From the NCBI GenBank assembly GCA_021779655.1, contig JAJYAF010000017.1, forward strand, positions 1 to 14,075: a stretch of DNA of 14,075 nt, read 5' to 3'. How positions within the stretch are numbered: position 1 is the stretch's first letter; every line of letters starts with the position of its first letter. Below the pieces are notes generated by a model. It worked only from the letters and a program-made list of their open reading frames with translations. It ran no database searches and had not been told where the DNA came from. Positions 1 through 7,335 of this stretch are shown piece after piece. The position numbers and the translations under genes were made by a program. The stretch is from Pseudomonadota bacterium (GTDB lineage: Bacteria > Pseudomonadota > Alphaproteobacteria > Acetobacterales > Acetobacteraceae).

Positions 1-809
1 GGCTGCTCGCCGCGCGGGCGGAGATCGCCACCTGCGCGATTTCCGGCGCGGTGGGAACCTATGCCCATGTCGATCCGCGCGTGGAGGCCTATGTGGCGCA
101 AAAGCTCGGGCTGACGCCGGAGCCCGTCTCGACCCAGGTGATCCCGCGCGACCGGCATGCCGCGTTTTTCGCAGCGCTCGCGGTGATCGCCTCCGGCATC
201 GAGCGGCTGGCCACCGAGGTGCGGCATTTGCAGCGCTCGGAAGTGCGGGAGGCGGAGGAATTTTTCCATGCCGGGCAGAAGGGCTCCTCCGCCATGCCGC
301 ATAAGCGCAACCCGGTGCTTTCCGAGAATCTCACCGGCCTGGCGCGGCTGGTGCGCGCCGCCGTGATTCCGGCGCTGGAGAACGTGGCGCTATGGCATGA
401 GCGCGATATCAGCCATTCCTCGGTCGAGCGCGGCATCGCGCCGGATACCACCGTGACGCTGGATTTCGCGCTGGCGCGGCTTGCCGGGATGATGGAGAAA
501 CTCACGGTCTATCCGGAGCGGATGCGCGCCAATCTGGAGGCGCTGGGCGGGGTGGTGCATTCCGGGGAAGTGCTGCTGGCGCTGATCCGGGCGGGGATCT
601 CGCGGGAAGCCGCCTATGCGATCGTGCAGCGCAACGCCATGGCGACCTGGACGAGGCTCGGGCAGCCGGATGGCAGGGATTTCCGGGCGAATCTGCTCGC
701 CGATCCAGAAGTGGCGGGGCGGGTTTCCGAGGCGGAGATCGACGCCGCCATGGACCCTAAGCCGCACATCGCCCAGATCGACGCGATCTTCCGGCGCATT
801 TTCCCCTGA
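1..809 (+). CDS. purB: Adenylosuccinate lyase, 5'-truncated by window edge
   Basis: Adenylosuccinate lyase (EC 4.3.2.2) cleaves SAICAR to AICAR and adenylosuccinate to AMP, each time releasing fumarate, in the cytosol. The reading frame is open from base 3, so the gene starts before the window; the GTG at 51 is internal, in the family stretch SGAVGTYA. About 269 codons of the usual 430 or so are present. The fumarase/aspartase superfamily signature SSAMPHKRNP lies at 285-314, on the flexible loop that carries the catalytic serine. A second active-site stretch, HERDISHSSVER, follows at about 393-428. The C-terminal helical part and stop are complete. The stop overlaps the start of the next gene by one base (TGATG), so the two are probably translationally coupled. 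purL, another purine gene, lies at the far end of the window on the other strand. Identification is firm. Confidence 0.96.
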   Translation, partial: LLAARAEIATCAISGAVGTYAHVDPRVEAYVAQKLGLTPEPVSTQVIPRDRHAAFFAALAVIASGIERLATEVRHLQRSEVREAEEFFHAGQKGSSAMPHKRNPVLSENLTGLARLVRAAVIPALENVALWHERDISHSSVERGIAPDTTVTLDFALARLAGMMEKLTVYPERMRANLEALGGVVHSGEVLLALIRAGISREAAYAIVQRNAMATWTRLGQPDGRDFRANLLADPEVAGRVSEAEIDAAMDPKPHIAQIDAIFRRIFP

Positions 810-1522
810 TGTGCAGCATCGTATTGCGCATCGCGGCCGATGGCGTGCTGATCGGCGCGAACCGGGACGAGATGCTCACCCGCCCCTGGGACCCGCCCGG
901 GCGATACTGGCCCGCGATGCCCGGCGTGGTGGCGGGGCGCGACCGGCTGGGCGGGGGGACCTGGCTTGGGATCAATCAGTCCGGGCTGATGGCGGCGGTG
1001 CTGAACCGGCGCGGCACGCTGGGGCCTGAAACGGGCAAACACAGCCGGGGCGAATTGCCGCTTCTGGCCCTGCGGGAGGCGGGACTGGATGCCGCCACGG
1101 CGAAGATCCGGGCGCTGGACGCGGCTGATTACCGCGGCTTCAACCTGATTCTGGCAGATGGCGGCGGCGCGGTTTTTCTGCGCGGCCTGGAAACCGGTGC
1201 CCCGGAGGCGCAGAGCCTGCCGCCGGGCACATGGATGATAACCTCGGGCGAGGCCAACGATCTGGCATCGCCACGCATCGCCCGGCATCTGCCGAAATTC
1301 GCCGCCGCGCCGGCGAGCGCATGGGCAGGCCTGCTCGCCGACAATACCCCTCCGGAGGAAAGTGCCATAAATATCCCGCCGCGCCACGGATTCGGCACGG
1401 TCTGCTCCGCGATCATCACGCTCTCCCGCGCATCCCCTCCCCGCCTGCTATTCGCGCCAGGACCGCCGCATTCGCACGCTTTCCGGCCGGTTGCGCTGGA
1501 GGAGAACGCTCCGCCGGAATGA
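809..1522 (+). CDS. NRDE (TANGO2) family protein
   Basis: A 237-residue protein of the NRDE/TANGO2 family, named for its Asn-Arg-Asp-Glu motif, seen here as ANRDE (NRDE at residues 18-21). The second family block, GGGTWLGIN, is at 48-56, followed by the typical G-x-N-x-R (VLNRRG, 64-69) and SRGELPLL regions. Cys2 directly after the initiator Met is usual for the family and resembles the N-terminal nucleophile of Ntn hydrolases; a catalytic role is inference only. Eukaryotic TANGO2 and some bacterial relatives have been linked to heme trafficking and to lipid or acyl-CoA metabolism, but the bacterial biochemical role is not settled. No signal peptide or membrane segment is apparent. The ATG overlaps the purB stop by one base and has no clear Shine-Dalgarno site, so expression probably depends on translation of purB. 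Family call firm; function unknown. Confidence 0.88.
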   Translation: MCSIVLRIAADGVLIGANRDEMLTRPWDPPGRYWPAMPGVVAGRDRLGGGTWLGINQSGLMAAVLNRRGTLGPETGKHSRGELPLLALREAGLDAATAKIRALDAADYRGFNLILADGGGAVFLRGLETGAPEAQSLPPGTWMITSGEANDLASPRIARHLPKFAAAPASAWAGLLADNTPPEESAINIPPRHGFGTVCSAIITLSRASPPRLLFAPGPPHSHAFRPVALEENAPPE

Positions 1523-1537
1523 GCCGTACGTTCGGCT
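1522..1537 (+). terminator. Weak hairpin after purB-NRDE
   Basis: A five-base-pair stem (AGCCG/CGGCT, loop TACGTT) begins on the last base of the NRDE stop codon and is followed only by TTTC. It could be a weak terminator of the purB-NRDE transcript. The short stem and short T run make this a tentative call. Confidence 0.25.
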
Positions 1538-1544
1538 TTCAGTG

Positions 1545-1646
1545 TTTATTCATCCCTGGCTTTATTCATTTCCGGCCATGACCGGCAGACGACATGCCAT
1601 GACCCGCTTGCGGCGACTCCGGTAAATCGTTACTCCGTCCCGTAAC
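1545..1646. promoter_or_regulatory. Repeat-bearing leader upstream of the DUF3311-symporter pair
   Basis: The 141-base gap before the transport genes holds two identical 9-mers, TTTATTCAT, at 1545-1553 and 1561-1569 (16 bases apart). It also holds alternating inverted elements GTAA (1622-1625), GTTAC (1629-1633) and GTAAC (1642-1646). GTTAC and GTAAC form an inverted repeat with an 8-base spacer, just upstream of the GGGAGG ribosome site at 1651-1656. These are AT-richer than the surroundings and are candidate regulator sites for the transporter pair. I could not place a convincing sigma-70 promoter. The repeats are seen directly; the regulatory role is inferred. Confidence 0.28.
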
Positions 1647-1663
1647 AATCGGGAGGCTCGCCC

Positions 1664-1900
1664 ATGAAAACCGATATCCCGGCTTCGCCGCCGCGGCCCT
1701 CTTCCTTTCGCCCGGGCCCGCTGCGCTGGCTTTTCCTGGTGATTTTCCTGGCCGCACTCTGGGTGCCGTTTTTCAACAGGGCCACGCCCCGGCTGTTCGG
1801 CTTTCCCTTCTTCTACTGGTACCAGCTGCTCTGCGTGCCGGCCGCTTCGCTTCTGACCTTCATTATTCTGTGGGCCGAGCGCGGGGATGCGGACCAATGA
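1664..1900 (+). CDS. DUF3311 small membrane protein, symporter partner
   Basis: A 78-residue inner-membrane protein with two predicted membrane segments, residues about 20-37 and 49-70, joined by a short loop rich in aromatic residues and proline (PFFNRATPRLFGFPFFYWYQ). This loop and topology match the DUF3311 family, whose members occur almost always directly upstream of sodium:solute symporters, as seen here. It has a good ribosome site (GGGAGG, 7 bases before the ATG). Its stop overlaps the symporter ATG in an ATGA arrangement, so the two are translationally coupled. The likely role is as an accessory or assembly subunit of the symporter; this rests on association in the family, and no enzymatic residues are visible. 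Its N-terminus is proline-rich and probably cytoplasmic. Confidence 0.85.
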   Translation: MKTDIPASPPRPSSFRPGPLRWLFLVIFLAALWVPFFNRATPRLFGFPFFYWYQLLCVPAASLLTFIILWAERGDADQ

Positions 1901-3420
1901 ACTATCCGGTCGTCGCCGCTGTCTGCCTCGCCCTGGTGGCGCTGGTTCTGGTTCTGGGCTTCACCGCCAGCAGGTTCCAGAAGGGCGATCTCAACCATAT
2001 CGAGGAATGGGGGCTGGGCGGCCGGCGCTTCGGCACCTGGATCTCCTGGTTCCTGATCGGCGGGGATGCCTACACGGCCTATACCTTCATCGCCATTCCG
2101 GCGCTGGTCTACGGCGCCGGCGCCGCCGGCTATTTCGCGGTGCCCTTCACCATTCTCTGCTATCCTATTCTCTACCTGGTTTTTCCGAAGCTTTGGCGGG
2201 TGGCGCACAGGCACGGCTATATCACGGCGGCGGAATTCGTGCGCGGGCGCTATGGCAACCGGTGGCTGGCGCTGGCCATCGGCATCACCGGCATCGTGGC
2301 CACCATGCCCTATATCGCGCTGCAACTGGTCGGCATGAACACGATCATCGGCGCGCTCGGGATTCCCGGGCATCTGCCGCTCGTCATCGCCTTTGCCGTG
2401 CTGGCGGCGTTCACCTATACTTCCGGGCTGCGCGCGCCGGCGATGATCGCCATCGTGAAGGACTTGCTGATCTACCTCACGGTCATCGTGGCGATCATCG
2501 TCATTCCCACCGAGCTTGGCGGCTTCGGCGCGATGTTCGCGAAAATTCCGCCGGCCAAACTGCTGCTGGCCACGCCGCCCGCCGCCAGCGGCGGCGCCTA
2601 TACCGCCTATGCCACGCTGGCGCTGGGATCGGCGATAGCGCTGTTCCTGTATCCGCATACGACCACCGGAATTCTGAGCTCCTCCGGTCCGCATGTGATC
2701 CGCCGCAACGCGGCGCTGCTGCCGGCCTACAGCATCATGCTCGCGCTTCTCGCCCTGCTCGGCTTCATGGCGGCCGTGGCGGGAGTGGCCGGGATGCCGC
2801 AATTCGCGGCAGGCTTCAGCCATTACAAGACAAACTTCGCGGTTCCGGCGCTGATACTCTATGCGCTTCCTTCCTGGTTCGCGGGCATCGCGTTCGGTGC
2901 CATCGCCATCGGCGCGCTGGTGCCGGCGGCGATCATGGCAATCGCGTCGGCGAATATCTTCACGCGCGACATCTACCGGCAGTTCATTTCGGAAACGTCA
3001 TCAAAGGCCGAGACGCTGATCGCCAAGCTGTTCGCCACCTTCATGATCGTCGCCGCGCTTGCCTTCATCCTCGGCATTCCCAACACCTACGCGGTGCAAC
3101 TGCAACTGCTCGGAGGCATGTGGATCATTCAAACCTTTCCGGCGATCGGATTTTCGCTCTTCACCCGGTTTTTCAACGGCTGGGCGCTGCTTGGCGGCTG
3201 GGCGGCTGGTCTTTGCGCCGCCACCTGGCTCGCGGCGCAAAACCACTTCGCCGGCGCGATCTATCCGTTCCACGTTTTGGGCTTCACCCTGCCCAGCTAT
3301 ATCGCTTTCGCAACCCTGCTGCTGAACGCGGTGGTGGCACTGGGTTTGAGCCCGCTGTTCAACGCCTGGGCGCCAGACCGGAGCGGGGATGAGACGGCGG
3401 CGCTGGATTATGTGGGGTAG
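1897..3420 (+). CDS. Sodium:solute symporter family permease (MctP-like)
   Basis: A 507-residue polytopic inner-membrane transporter of the SSS family, with roughly 13 hydrophobic segments along its length. Family hallmarks include the short first helix, then the region with GLGGRRFGTW (39-48) and GGDAYTAYTF (55-64), and the conserved ITAAEFVRGRYG (109-120). With the DUF3311 gene directly upstream, it most resembles the monocarboxylate permease MctP group, which takes up lactate, pyruvate and similar acids or alanine with sodium or protons. The actual substrate cannot be read from the sequence. I chose the ATG at 1897, which overlaps the DUF3311 stop (ATGA) and has GGGGA nine bases upstream, rather than a start 27 bases earlier that would lie deep inside DUF3311. 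The gene ends 18 bases from the convergent hydrolase gene. Confidence 0.9.
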   Translation: MNYPVVAAVCLALVALVLVLGFTASRFQKGDLNHIEEWGLGGRRFGTWISWFLIGGDAYTAYTFIAIPALVYGAGAAGYFAVPFTILCYPILYLVFPKLWRVAHRHGYITAAEFVRGRYGNRWLALAIGITGIVATMPYIALQLVGMNTIIGALGIPGHLPLVIAFAVLAAFTYTSGLRAPAMIAIVKDLLIYLTVIVAIIVIPTELGGFGAMFAKIPPAKLLLATPPAASGGAYTAYATLALGSAIALFLYPHTTTGILSSSGPHVIRRNAALLPAYSIMLALLALLGFMAAVAGVAGMPQFAAGFSHYKTNFAVPALILYALPSWFAGIAFGAIAIGALVPAAIMAIASANIFTRDIYRQFISETSSKAETLIAKLFATFMIVAALAFILGIPNTYAVQLQLLGGMWIIQTFPAIGFSLFTRFFNGWALLGGWAAGLCAATWLAAQNHFAGAIYPFHVLGFTLPSYIAFATLLLNAVVALGLSPLFNAWAPDRSGDETAALDYVG

Positions 3421-3438
3421 CCCGCGTCCCGCGCCGGA

Positions 3439-4287
3439 TCATTTTTTAAGCAGAAATGTCCGGATCGCTTCGATCTGCGCCTGGTCCATCAAGGCCGGGG
3501 CGTGGCCCGTGTCCGGCACGGTCAGCGTCTCCGCCCCATCCTTGCGCATGCGCTCGAAGGTTTCCTCGGTCAGCAGATCGCTGGTGGCGCCCCGGATGGC
3601 GAGAACGGGGATTTTGATGGCTTCCCAGAGCGGCCACATATCTGCATCCAGCGGCGGCGTGTTCTTGAGGGGTTCGACCATTTTCGGATCATAGTGCATG
3701 GCGTAGCCGCCGCCGGACGCATCCAGCACCGGACGGGCGGAGAAGCGGGCGAGATGCGCCCATTGCGCGTCCGTGAGCTTGCCGAAAGGAGCGTGGACCA
3801 TGCGCAACTGCGCCTCCAGCGCGGCGATGGAAGGGAAGCGCTCCGGCGCTTTCATCAGATAATCCCGGATGCGCGCGAGCGCTGCGGCGGGGATGTGCGG
3901 GCCGATATCGTTCAGCACCATACGGCTCAAAGGCGTGTTGCCGGCGGCCGCCATCATCAATCCGCAAATCCCGCCCAGCGAAGTGCCGATCCAGGCGACC
4001 GGCTTGTTCACCCAGGCGAGCAGGTGCGAGAGGGCCACGACATAGCTGGTCGGCTGATACAATCCCGCATCGGGCAGCCAGTCCGATTTGCCGCGCCCGG
4101 GAAGATCGGGGCAGATCACGTGAAAGCGGTCGGAAAGCGCCTCCGCCAGCGTGTCGAAATCGCGGCCGTTGCGGCTAAGGCCGTGGACGCACACCACGCC
4201 GGGCGCGGCGGGATTGCCGAATTCAACGAAAGCCAGATGATGGAAACTGGTTCCCAGCAGGTAGGGAATCGTACCGGCGCGCGGCAT
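3439..4287 (-). CDS. Alpha/beta-fold hydrolase
   Basis: A 282-residue cytosolic alpha/beta hydrolase. The oxyanion-hole HGL is at residues 35-37, the nucleophile elbow GTSLGG puts the catalytic Ser at 103, the acid is probably Asp237 (GATSDLL), and the base is His262 (DTGHAP), so the full triad is present. The block DLPGRGKSDW (61-70) is typical of the family that includes esterases, C-C hydrolases and lactonases. The substrate cannot be assigned; the gene has no operon partners to guide a guess. The start is well supported by GGAGG, 7 bases upstream. The gene converges on the symporter gene with only an 18-base gap, and shares a divergent upstream region with the RDD gene that contains a large inverted repeat. 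Confidence 0.9.
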   Translation of the reverse strand: MPRAGTIPYLLGTSFHHLAFVEFGNPAAPGVVCVHGLSRNGRDFDTLAEALSDRFHVICPDLPGRGKSDWLPDAGLYQPTSYVVALSHLLAWVNKPVAWIGTSLGGICGLMMAAAGNTPLSRMVLNDIGPHIPAAALARIRDYLMKAPERFPSIAALEAQLRMVHAPFGKLTDAQWAHLARFSARPVLDASGGGYAMHYDPKMVEPLKNTPPLDADMWPLWEAIKIPVLAIRGATSDLLTEETFERMRKDGAETLTVPDTGHAPALMDQAQIEAIRTFLLKK

Positions 4288-4334
4288 TCCAGGGCCTCCA
4301 TTTTTGTGTCTCCGGCGGGACGGCCGTTTGCTTC

Positions 4335-4362
4335 AATCTATCCGAAGGCCGCCGAATTGCAA
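4335..4362 (-). promoter_or_regulatory. Candidate promoter of the alpha/beta hydrolase gene
   Basis: On the minus strand TTGCAA (4357-4362) could be a -35 box, followed after 16 bases by TAGATT (4335-4340) as a -10 box, about 48 bases before the hydrolase ATG. Each box matches the sigma-70 consensus at four of six positions. The -35 box is the inner end of the left arm of an inverted repeat (4348-4410). The assignment is by inspection only. Confidence 0.3.
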
Positions 4363-4410
4363 CGCTTCCCAAGCCGTACGCGATCCAAAGTCAGACTTGC
4401 AATCGGCGGC
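4348..4410. repeat. Inverted repeat in divergent promoter region
   Basis: The left arm GCCGCCGAATTGCAA (4348-4362) and the right arm TTGCAATCGGCGGC (4397-4410) are reverse complements except for one extra A in the left arm; a 34-base spacer separates them. They lie between the divergent hydrolase and RDD genes. Both arms place a TTGCAA where a -35 box would be expected for the gene on that side. This symmetry suggests either a shared operator for one dimeric regulator or two mirrored promoters. The repeat is seen directly; its role is inferred. Confidence 0.55.
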
Positions 4411-4426
4411 AGGCCAAGCCCAAATT
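4397..4426 (+). promoter_or_regulatory. Candidate promoter of the RDD-bpt genes
   Basis: TTGCAA (4397-4402) and, after 18 bases, CAAATT (4421-4426) are the best -35/-10 pair before the RDD gene, although the -10 box is poor. If correct, transcription would begin at about the A of the ATG at 4434, giving a leaderless message. The only Shine-Dalgarno-like stretch, AGGTGG at 4427-4432, is one base from the ATG, too close to work well, which fits that idea. Confidence 0.22.
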
Positions 4427-4433
4427 AGGTGGC

Positions 4434-4886
4434 ATGAGCCAACTCCCCTGGGACTATCCGTTTCGCCCCGATGCTGATGCGCTGCTTACGCGCGGCGTTC
4501 TGGCGCGCCGGTTTTGCGCCTTTTTGGTCGATCTCTTCCTCATGGGCTTCATCGCCTGGGTGATGGCGGTGACGATTTTCCTCCTCGGGCTGCTGACTTT
4601 CGGCATGGGCTGGCTGCTCTACCATACCATGCCGGTCATGCCTTTCCTGTATTATACCCTGCTCGTGGGCGGGACCGCGCGCACGCCGGGCCAGTGGCTG
4701 TTCGGGTTGCAGGTCCGGCAGAACGCGGATCTCGGCCCGCCGACAGTGCCGCAGGCTTTCGTATGGAGCCTGCTGCTGTGGATCAGCTTCCTGCTTGCCT
4801 GCGTGCCCTTCGCCATGGCGCTGGTGGGGCCACGGCATCGGGCGGCGCATGATCTGCTCGCTGGCCTGGTCGTGGTGCGAATTTAA
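4434..4886 (+). CDS. RDD family membrane protein
   Basis: A 150-residue inner-membrane protein of the RDD family. The defining residues are present: Arg26 at the start of the first helix (ARRF), Asp33 within it (LVDLF), and Asp140 in the late AAHDLLAG motif, after the conserved RTPGQWLFGLQV block (83-94). Hydrophobic segments run at about 28-58, 66-80 and 108-131. RDD proteins are poorly characterised; some have been proposed to transport ions or solutes, but no function can be assigned here. The gene sits 38 bases upstream of bpt on the same strand, a pairing I recall from other alphaproteobacteria, and the two probably share a transcript. The ATG has no well-spaced ribosome site. Confidence 0.88.
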   Translation: MSQLPWDYPFRPDADALLTRGVLARRFCAFLVDLFLMGFIAWVMAVTIFLLGLLTFGMGWLLYHTMPVMPFLYYTLLVGGTARTPGQWLFGLQVRQNADLGPPTVPQAFVWSLLLWISFLLACVPFAMALVGPRHRAAHDLLAGLVVVRI

Positions 4887-4924
4887 TTGACGTCGAGGAA
4901 ACAAGACCCAAACATGGAAACGTG

Positions 4925-5698
4925 ATGAATTACAAGCCTGCCCGCCGGCCGAATTTTTTCTACACAACGGCGCCCCTGCCCTGCCCCTACGTAGCGGGCC
5001 GCGTTGAACGCAAGATCGTCACGGAACTTGCCGGCTTCGGCGCCGATACGCTCCACGACCGGCTCTCGCGCGGAGGGTTCCGCCGCAGCCATAACATCGC
5101 CTATGCCCCGGTTTGCCCCACGTGCAATGCCTGCGTGCCGATCCGCATCCGGGCCAAGGATTTCACGCCCAACCGCACACAAAAGCGCATCGCCCGGATG
5201 AACGCGGATCTGCGCACGGCGGAAGTTCCGGCGCGGGCGACGGCCGAACAATTCCAGCTGTTCCAGCGCTACCAGCAGGCCCGTCACGGCGAGGGGGACA
5301 TGGCGGGCATGAGCTTCTACGATTACCGGGCTATGGTGGAGGATACACCGATCGAAACCTTCATCGTGGAATTCCGGGACCGGCAGGAGCGCCTGGTGGG
5401 AGCATGCCTGACCGACCGGCTGGGCGACGGGCTTTCCGCCGTGTACAGCTTCTTCTCGCCCGACCAGAAGGCGCGCTCGCTCGGCACCCAGGCGATTTTC
5501 TACCTGGTCTCGGCCTGCCTGACACTGGGACTTCCGCATGTCTATCTCGGCTACCTGGTGCGGGAGAGCCGGAAGATGGTGTATAAAGCGAAATTCCGGC
5601 CTTCCGAGGTGCTGCGGCTGGGGCAGTGGCGGCCGCTGGAGGATGTTCTCGCCGGCGAGGCGGGCGAGGCGCCCACGCACGAGACCATGGCGCTCTGA
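4925..5698 (+). CDS. bpt: Aspartate/glutamate leucyltransferase (bacterial N-end rule)
   Basis: A 257-residue cytosolic aminoacyl-tRNA-protein transferase of the Bpt/ATE family (EC 2.3.2.29 type). It transfers leucine from Leu-tRNA to proteins whose N-terminus is Asp or Glu, creating an N-degron read by ClpS/ClpAP. The N-terminal domain has LPCPY (Cys20) and the CPTCNAC cluster (Cys64, 67, 70) preceded by RRSHNIAY. Related ATE enzymes use N-terminal cysteines to bind an Fe-S cluster or to sense redox state; whether this one does is inference. The C-terminal GNAT-like domain includes SAVYSFFSPDQKARSLGTQA and HVYLGYLVRESRKMVYKAKF. I prefer the ATG at 4925, with GGAAA close upstream, over the adjacent GTG at 4922. 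The C-terminal tail is slightly long and acidic. It could be annotated as arginyltransferase (ate), but the short bacterial form points to Bpt. Confidence 0.93.
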   Translation: MNYKPARRPNFFYTTAPLPCPYVAGRVERKIVTELAGFGADTLHDRLSRGGFRRSHNIAYAPVCPTCNACVPIRIRAKDFTPNRTQKRIARMNADLRTAEVPARATAEQFQLFQRYQQARHGEGDMAGMSFYDYRAMVEDTPIETFIVEFRDRQERLVGACLTDRLGDGLSAVYSFFSPDQKARSLGTQAIFYLVSACLTLGLPHVYLGYLVRESRKMVYKAKFRPSEVLRLGQWRPLEDVLAGEAGEAPTHETMAL

Positions 5699-5728
5699 CC
5701 CCTGCCGCCGCGCGCGGCTGCGAATTCT

Positions 5729-5757
5729 TTGTCTGTCACCGGGAAATTTGCTAGGGC
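5729..5757 (+). promoter_or_regulatory. Candidate promoter just before prfC
   Basis: TTGTCT (5729-5734) and TAGGGC (5752-5757) are 17 bases apart and resemble a weak sigma-70 promoter. The -10 box ends six bases before the prfC ATG, which would make the message leaderless. The same AGGG could instead be a ribosome site with 7-base spacing. A 12-base self-complementary GC tract (5707-5718) lies upstream, after the bpt stop, and might act as a weak terminator. Confidence 0.25.
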
Positions 5758-5763
5758 ATTCCG

Positions 5764-7335
5764 ATGGATCAAGCCGTTGCCCTTGCGTCCGCGACGCTGA
5801 ATGCCGCGCCGCGCCGTACCTTCGCGATCATCTCCCACCCGGACGCCGGTAAAACCACGCTTACGGAAAAACTGCTCCTGTTCGGCGGGGCGATTCGCGA
5901 AGCCGGGATGGTGAAGGCACGGCAGGACCGGCGGCAGACCCGCTCGGACTGGATGAAGATCGAACGGCAGCGCGGCATCTCGGTCACCAGCTCGGTCATG
6001 ACCTTCGCCTTTGGCGGGACCGTCTTCAACCTGCTGGACACGCCGGGCCACGAGGATTTTTCCGAGGATACCTACCGCACGCTCACCGCCGTCGATTCCG
6101 CCGTCATGGTAATCGACGCCGCCAAGGGGATCGAGCTGCAGACGAGAAAACTCTTCGAGGTCTGCCGGCTGCGCAACATCCCGATCACCACCTTCATCAA
6201 CAAGGTGGATCGCGAGGGCCGCGACCCGTTCGAACTGCTGGATGAGATTGCCGGAACGCTAGCACTCGATATCTGTCCGGTCGTCTGGCCGGTCGGCATG
6301 GGCGGCCTGTTTCGCGGCTGTTTCGACATTCCCAACAACCGCCTGGTCTCCGCGATCCGGCCGGGAGAGGAAAAGGCGTCGCCTTCATTCGCCATTCCGC
6401 CGGCGCAGCGCGCGCAACTGGACGAGGATATCCAACTGGTGCGGGCCGCCTATCCGGCCTTCGATCCCGCCGCCTTCCTGGAAGGGCACCTGACGCCGGT
6501 TTATTTCGGCTCGGCGCTCAAGGATTACACGGTACGGGAACTGCTGGAAGGGCTTATCGCCAACGCGCCGCCGCCGCGGCCGCGCGCCGCCGATACCCGG
6601 ATCGTCGAGCCGGAAGAATCGCGGGTCACCGGCTTCGTCTTCAAGGTTCAGGCCAACATGGACCCGCAGCACCGCGACCGGATTGCCTTTACGCGCATTT
6701 GCAGCGGCAAATTCACCCGGGGCATGAAGCTCACCCATTCCCGGACGCAGAAGCCCATGGCGGTCCAGGCGCCGATTTTCTTCTTCGCCCAGGACCGTTC
6801 CCTGGCGGAGGAGGCCTATCCCGGCGATATCATCGGCATTCCCAACCACGGTACGCTGCGGGTGGGCGATACCCTGACCGAAGCCGGCGAGCGGCTCCGC
6901 TTCACCGGCATTCCCGATTTCGCGCCGGAAATCCTGCGGCGGGTTCGCCTGGCGGACCCGATGAAGGCGAAGCAGCTGCGCAAGGCCCTGGAAGACCTGG
7001 CCGAGGAAGGAGTGACGCAGGTCTTCCGCCCGCTGCTTGGCAGCGACTGGATCGTAGGCGTGGTGGGCGCATTGCAACTCGATGTTCTGCTGGACAGGAT
7101 CGAGCAGGAATATGCCGTGCCCATCGCCTTCGAGGCGGCGCCCTTCGAGACCGCGCGCTGGGTTTCTTGCGCCGATTCCGCGCAGCTCAAGCGCTTCATG
7201 GAACTCAACCGCGCGAATATGGCGCAAGACCGCGAAGGCGCGCCTGTATACCTCGTCCGCAACGCCTGGGAGCTGAACCGGATGAAGGAGAATTTCCCGG
7301 AAATATGCTTCTCCGCCACGCACGAGCGGCAATAG
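5764..7335 (+). CDS. prfC: Peptide chain release factor 3 (RF3)
   Basis: RF3 is a translational GTPase that drives RF1 and RF2 off the ribosome after peptide release. The 523 residues match the usual length (about 529 in E. coli). The GTP-binding motifs are intact: P-loop SHPDAGKT (24-31), switch I region ERQRGISVTSS (67-77), DTPGH (92-96) and NKVD (146-149), followed by domain II and the RF3-specific C-terminal domain ending at ICFSATHERQ. The SHPDAGKT form and the RGISVTSS switch distinguish it from EF-G and from the tetracycline-protection GTPases. It starts 65 bases after bpt. The stop codon is followed without a gap by the first copy of a 36-bp hairpin repeat, which may terminate the transcript. 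Confidence 0.97.
   Translation: MDQAVALASATLNAAPRRTFAIISHPDAGKTTLTEKLLLFGGAIREAGMVKARQDRRQTRSDWMKIERQRGISVTSSVMTFAFGGTVFNLLDTPGHEDFSEDTYRTLTAVDSAVMVIDAAKGIELQTRKLFEVCRLRNIPITTFINKVDREGRDPFELLDEIAGTLALDICPVVWPVGMGGLFRGCFDIPNNRLVSAIRPGEEKASPSFAIPPAQRAQLDEDIQLVRAAYPAFDPAAFLEGHLTPVYFGSALKDYTVRELLEGLIANAPPPRPRAADTRIVEPEESRVTGFVFKVQANMDPQHRDRIAFTRICSGKFTRGMKLTHSRTQKPMAVQAPIFFFAQDRSLAEEAYPGDIIGIPNHGTLRVGDTLTEAGERLRFTGIPDFAPEILRRVRLADPMKAKQLRKALEDLAEEGVTQVFRPLLGSDWIVGVVGALQLDVLLDRIEQEYAVPIAFEAAPFETARWVSCADSAQLKRFMELNRANMAQDREGAPVYLVRNAWELNRMKENFPEICFSATHERQ

Noticed and set aside
1887..3392. 501-codon frame overlapping the symporter in another plus frame, and a 336-codon antisense frame at 1813-2823
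   Set aside because: Both are Arg/His/Gly-rich shadow translations; the symporter frame has coherent membrane segments and family motifs.
3442..3447. T run after the symporter as a rho-independent terminator
   Set aside because: The run is the complement of the two Lys codons ending the convergent hydrolase gene, and no convincing GC stem precedes it.
4925..5698. Arginyltransferase (Ate1-type) assignment for bpt
   Set aside because: Its length and CPTCNAC N-terminal region fit the short bacterial Bpt leucyltransferases better, although many pipelines name them arginyltransferase.
6385..7332. 315-codon antisense frame opposite prfC
   Set aside because: It has no recognisable domain and is fully covered by the conserved RF3 gene.
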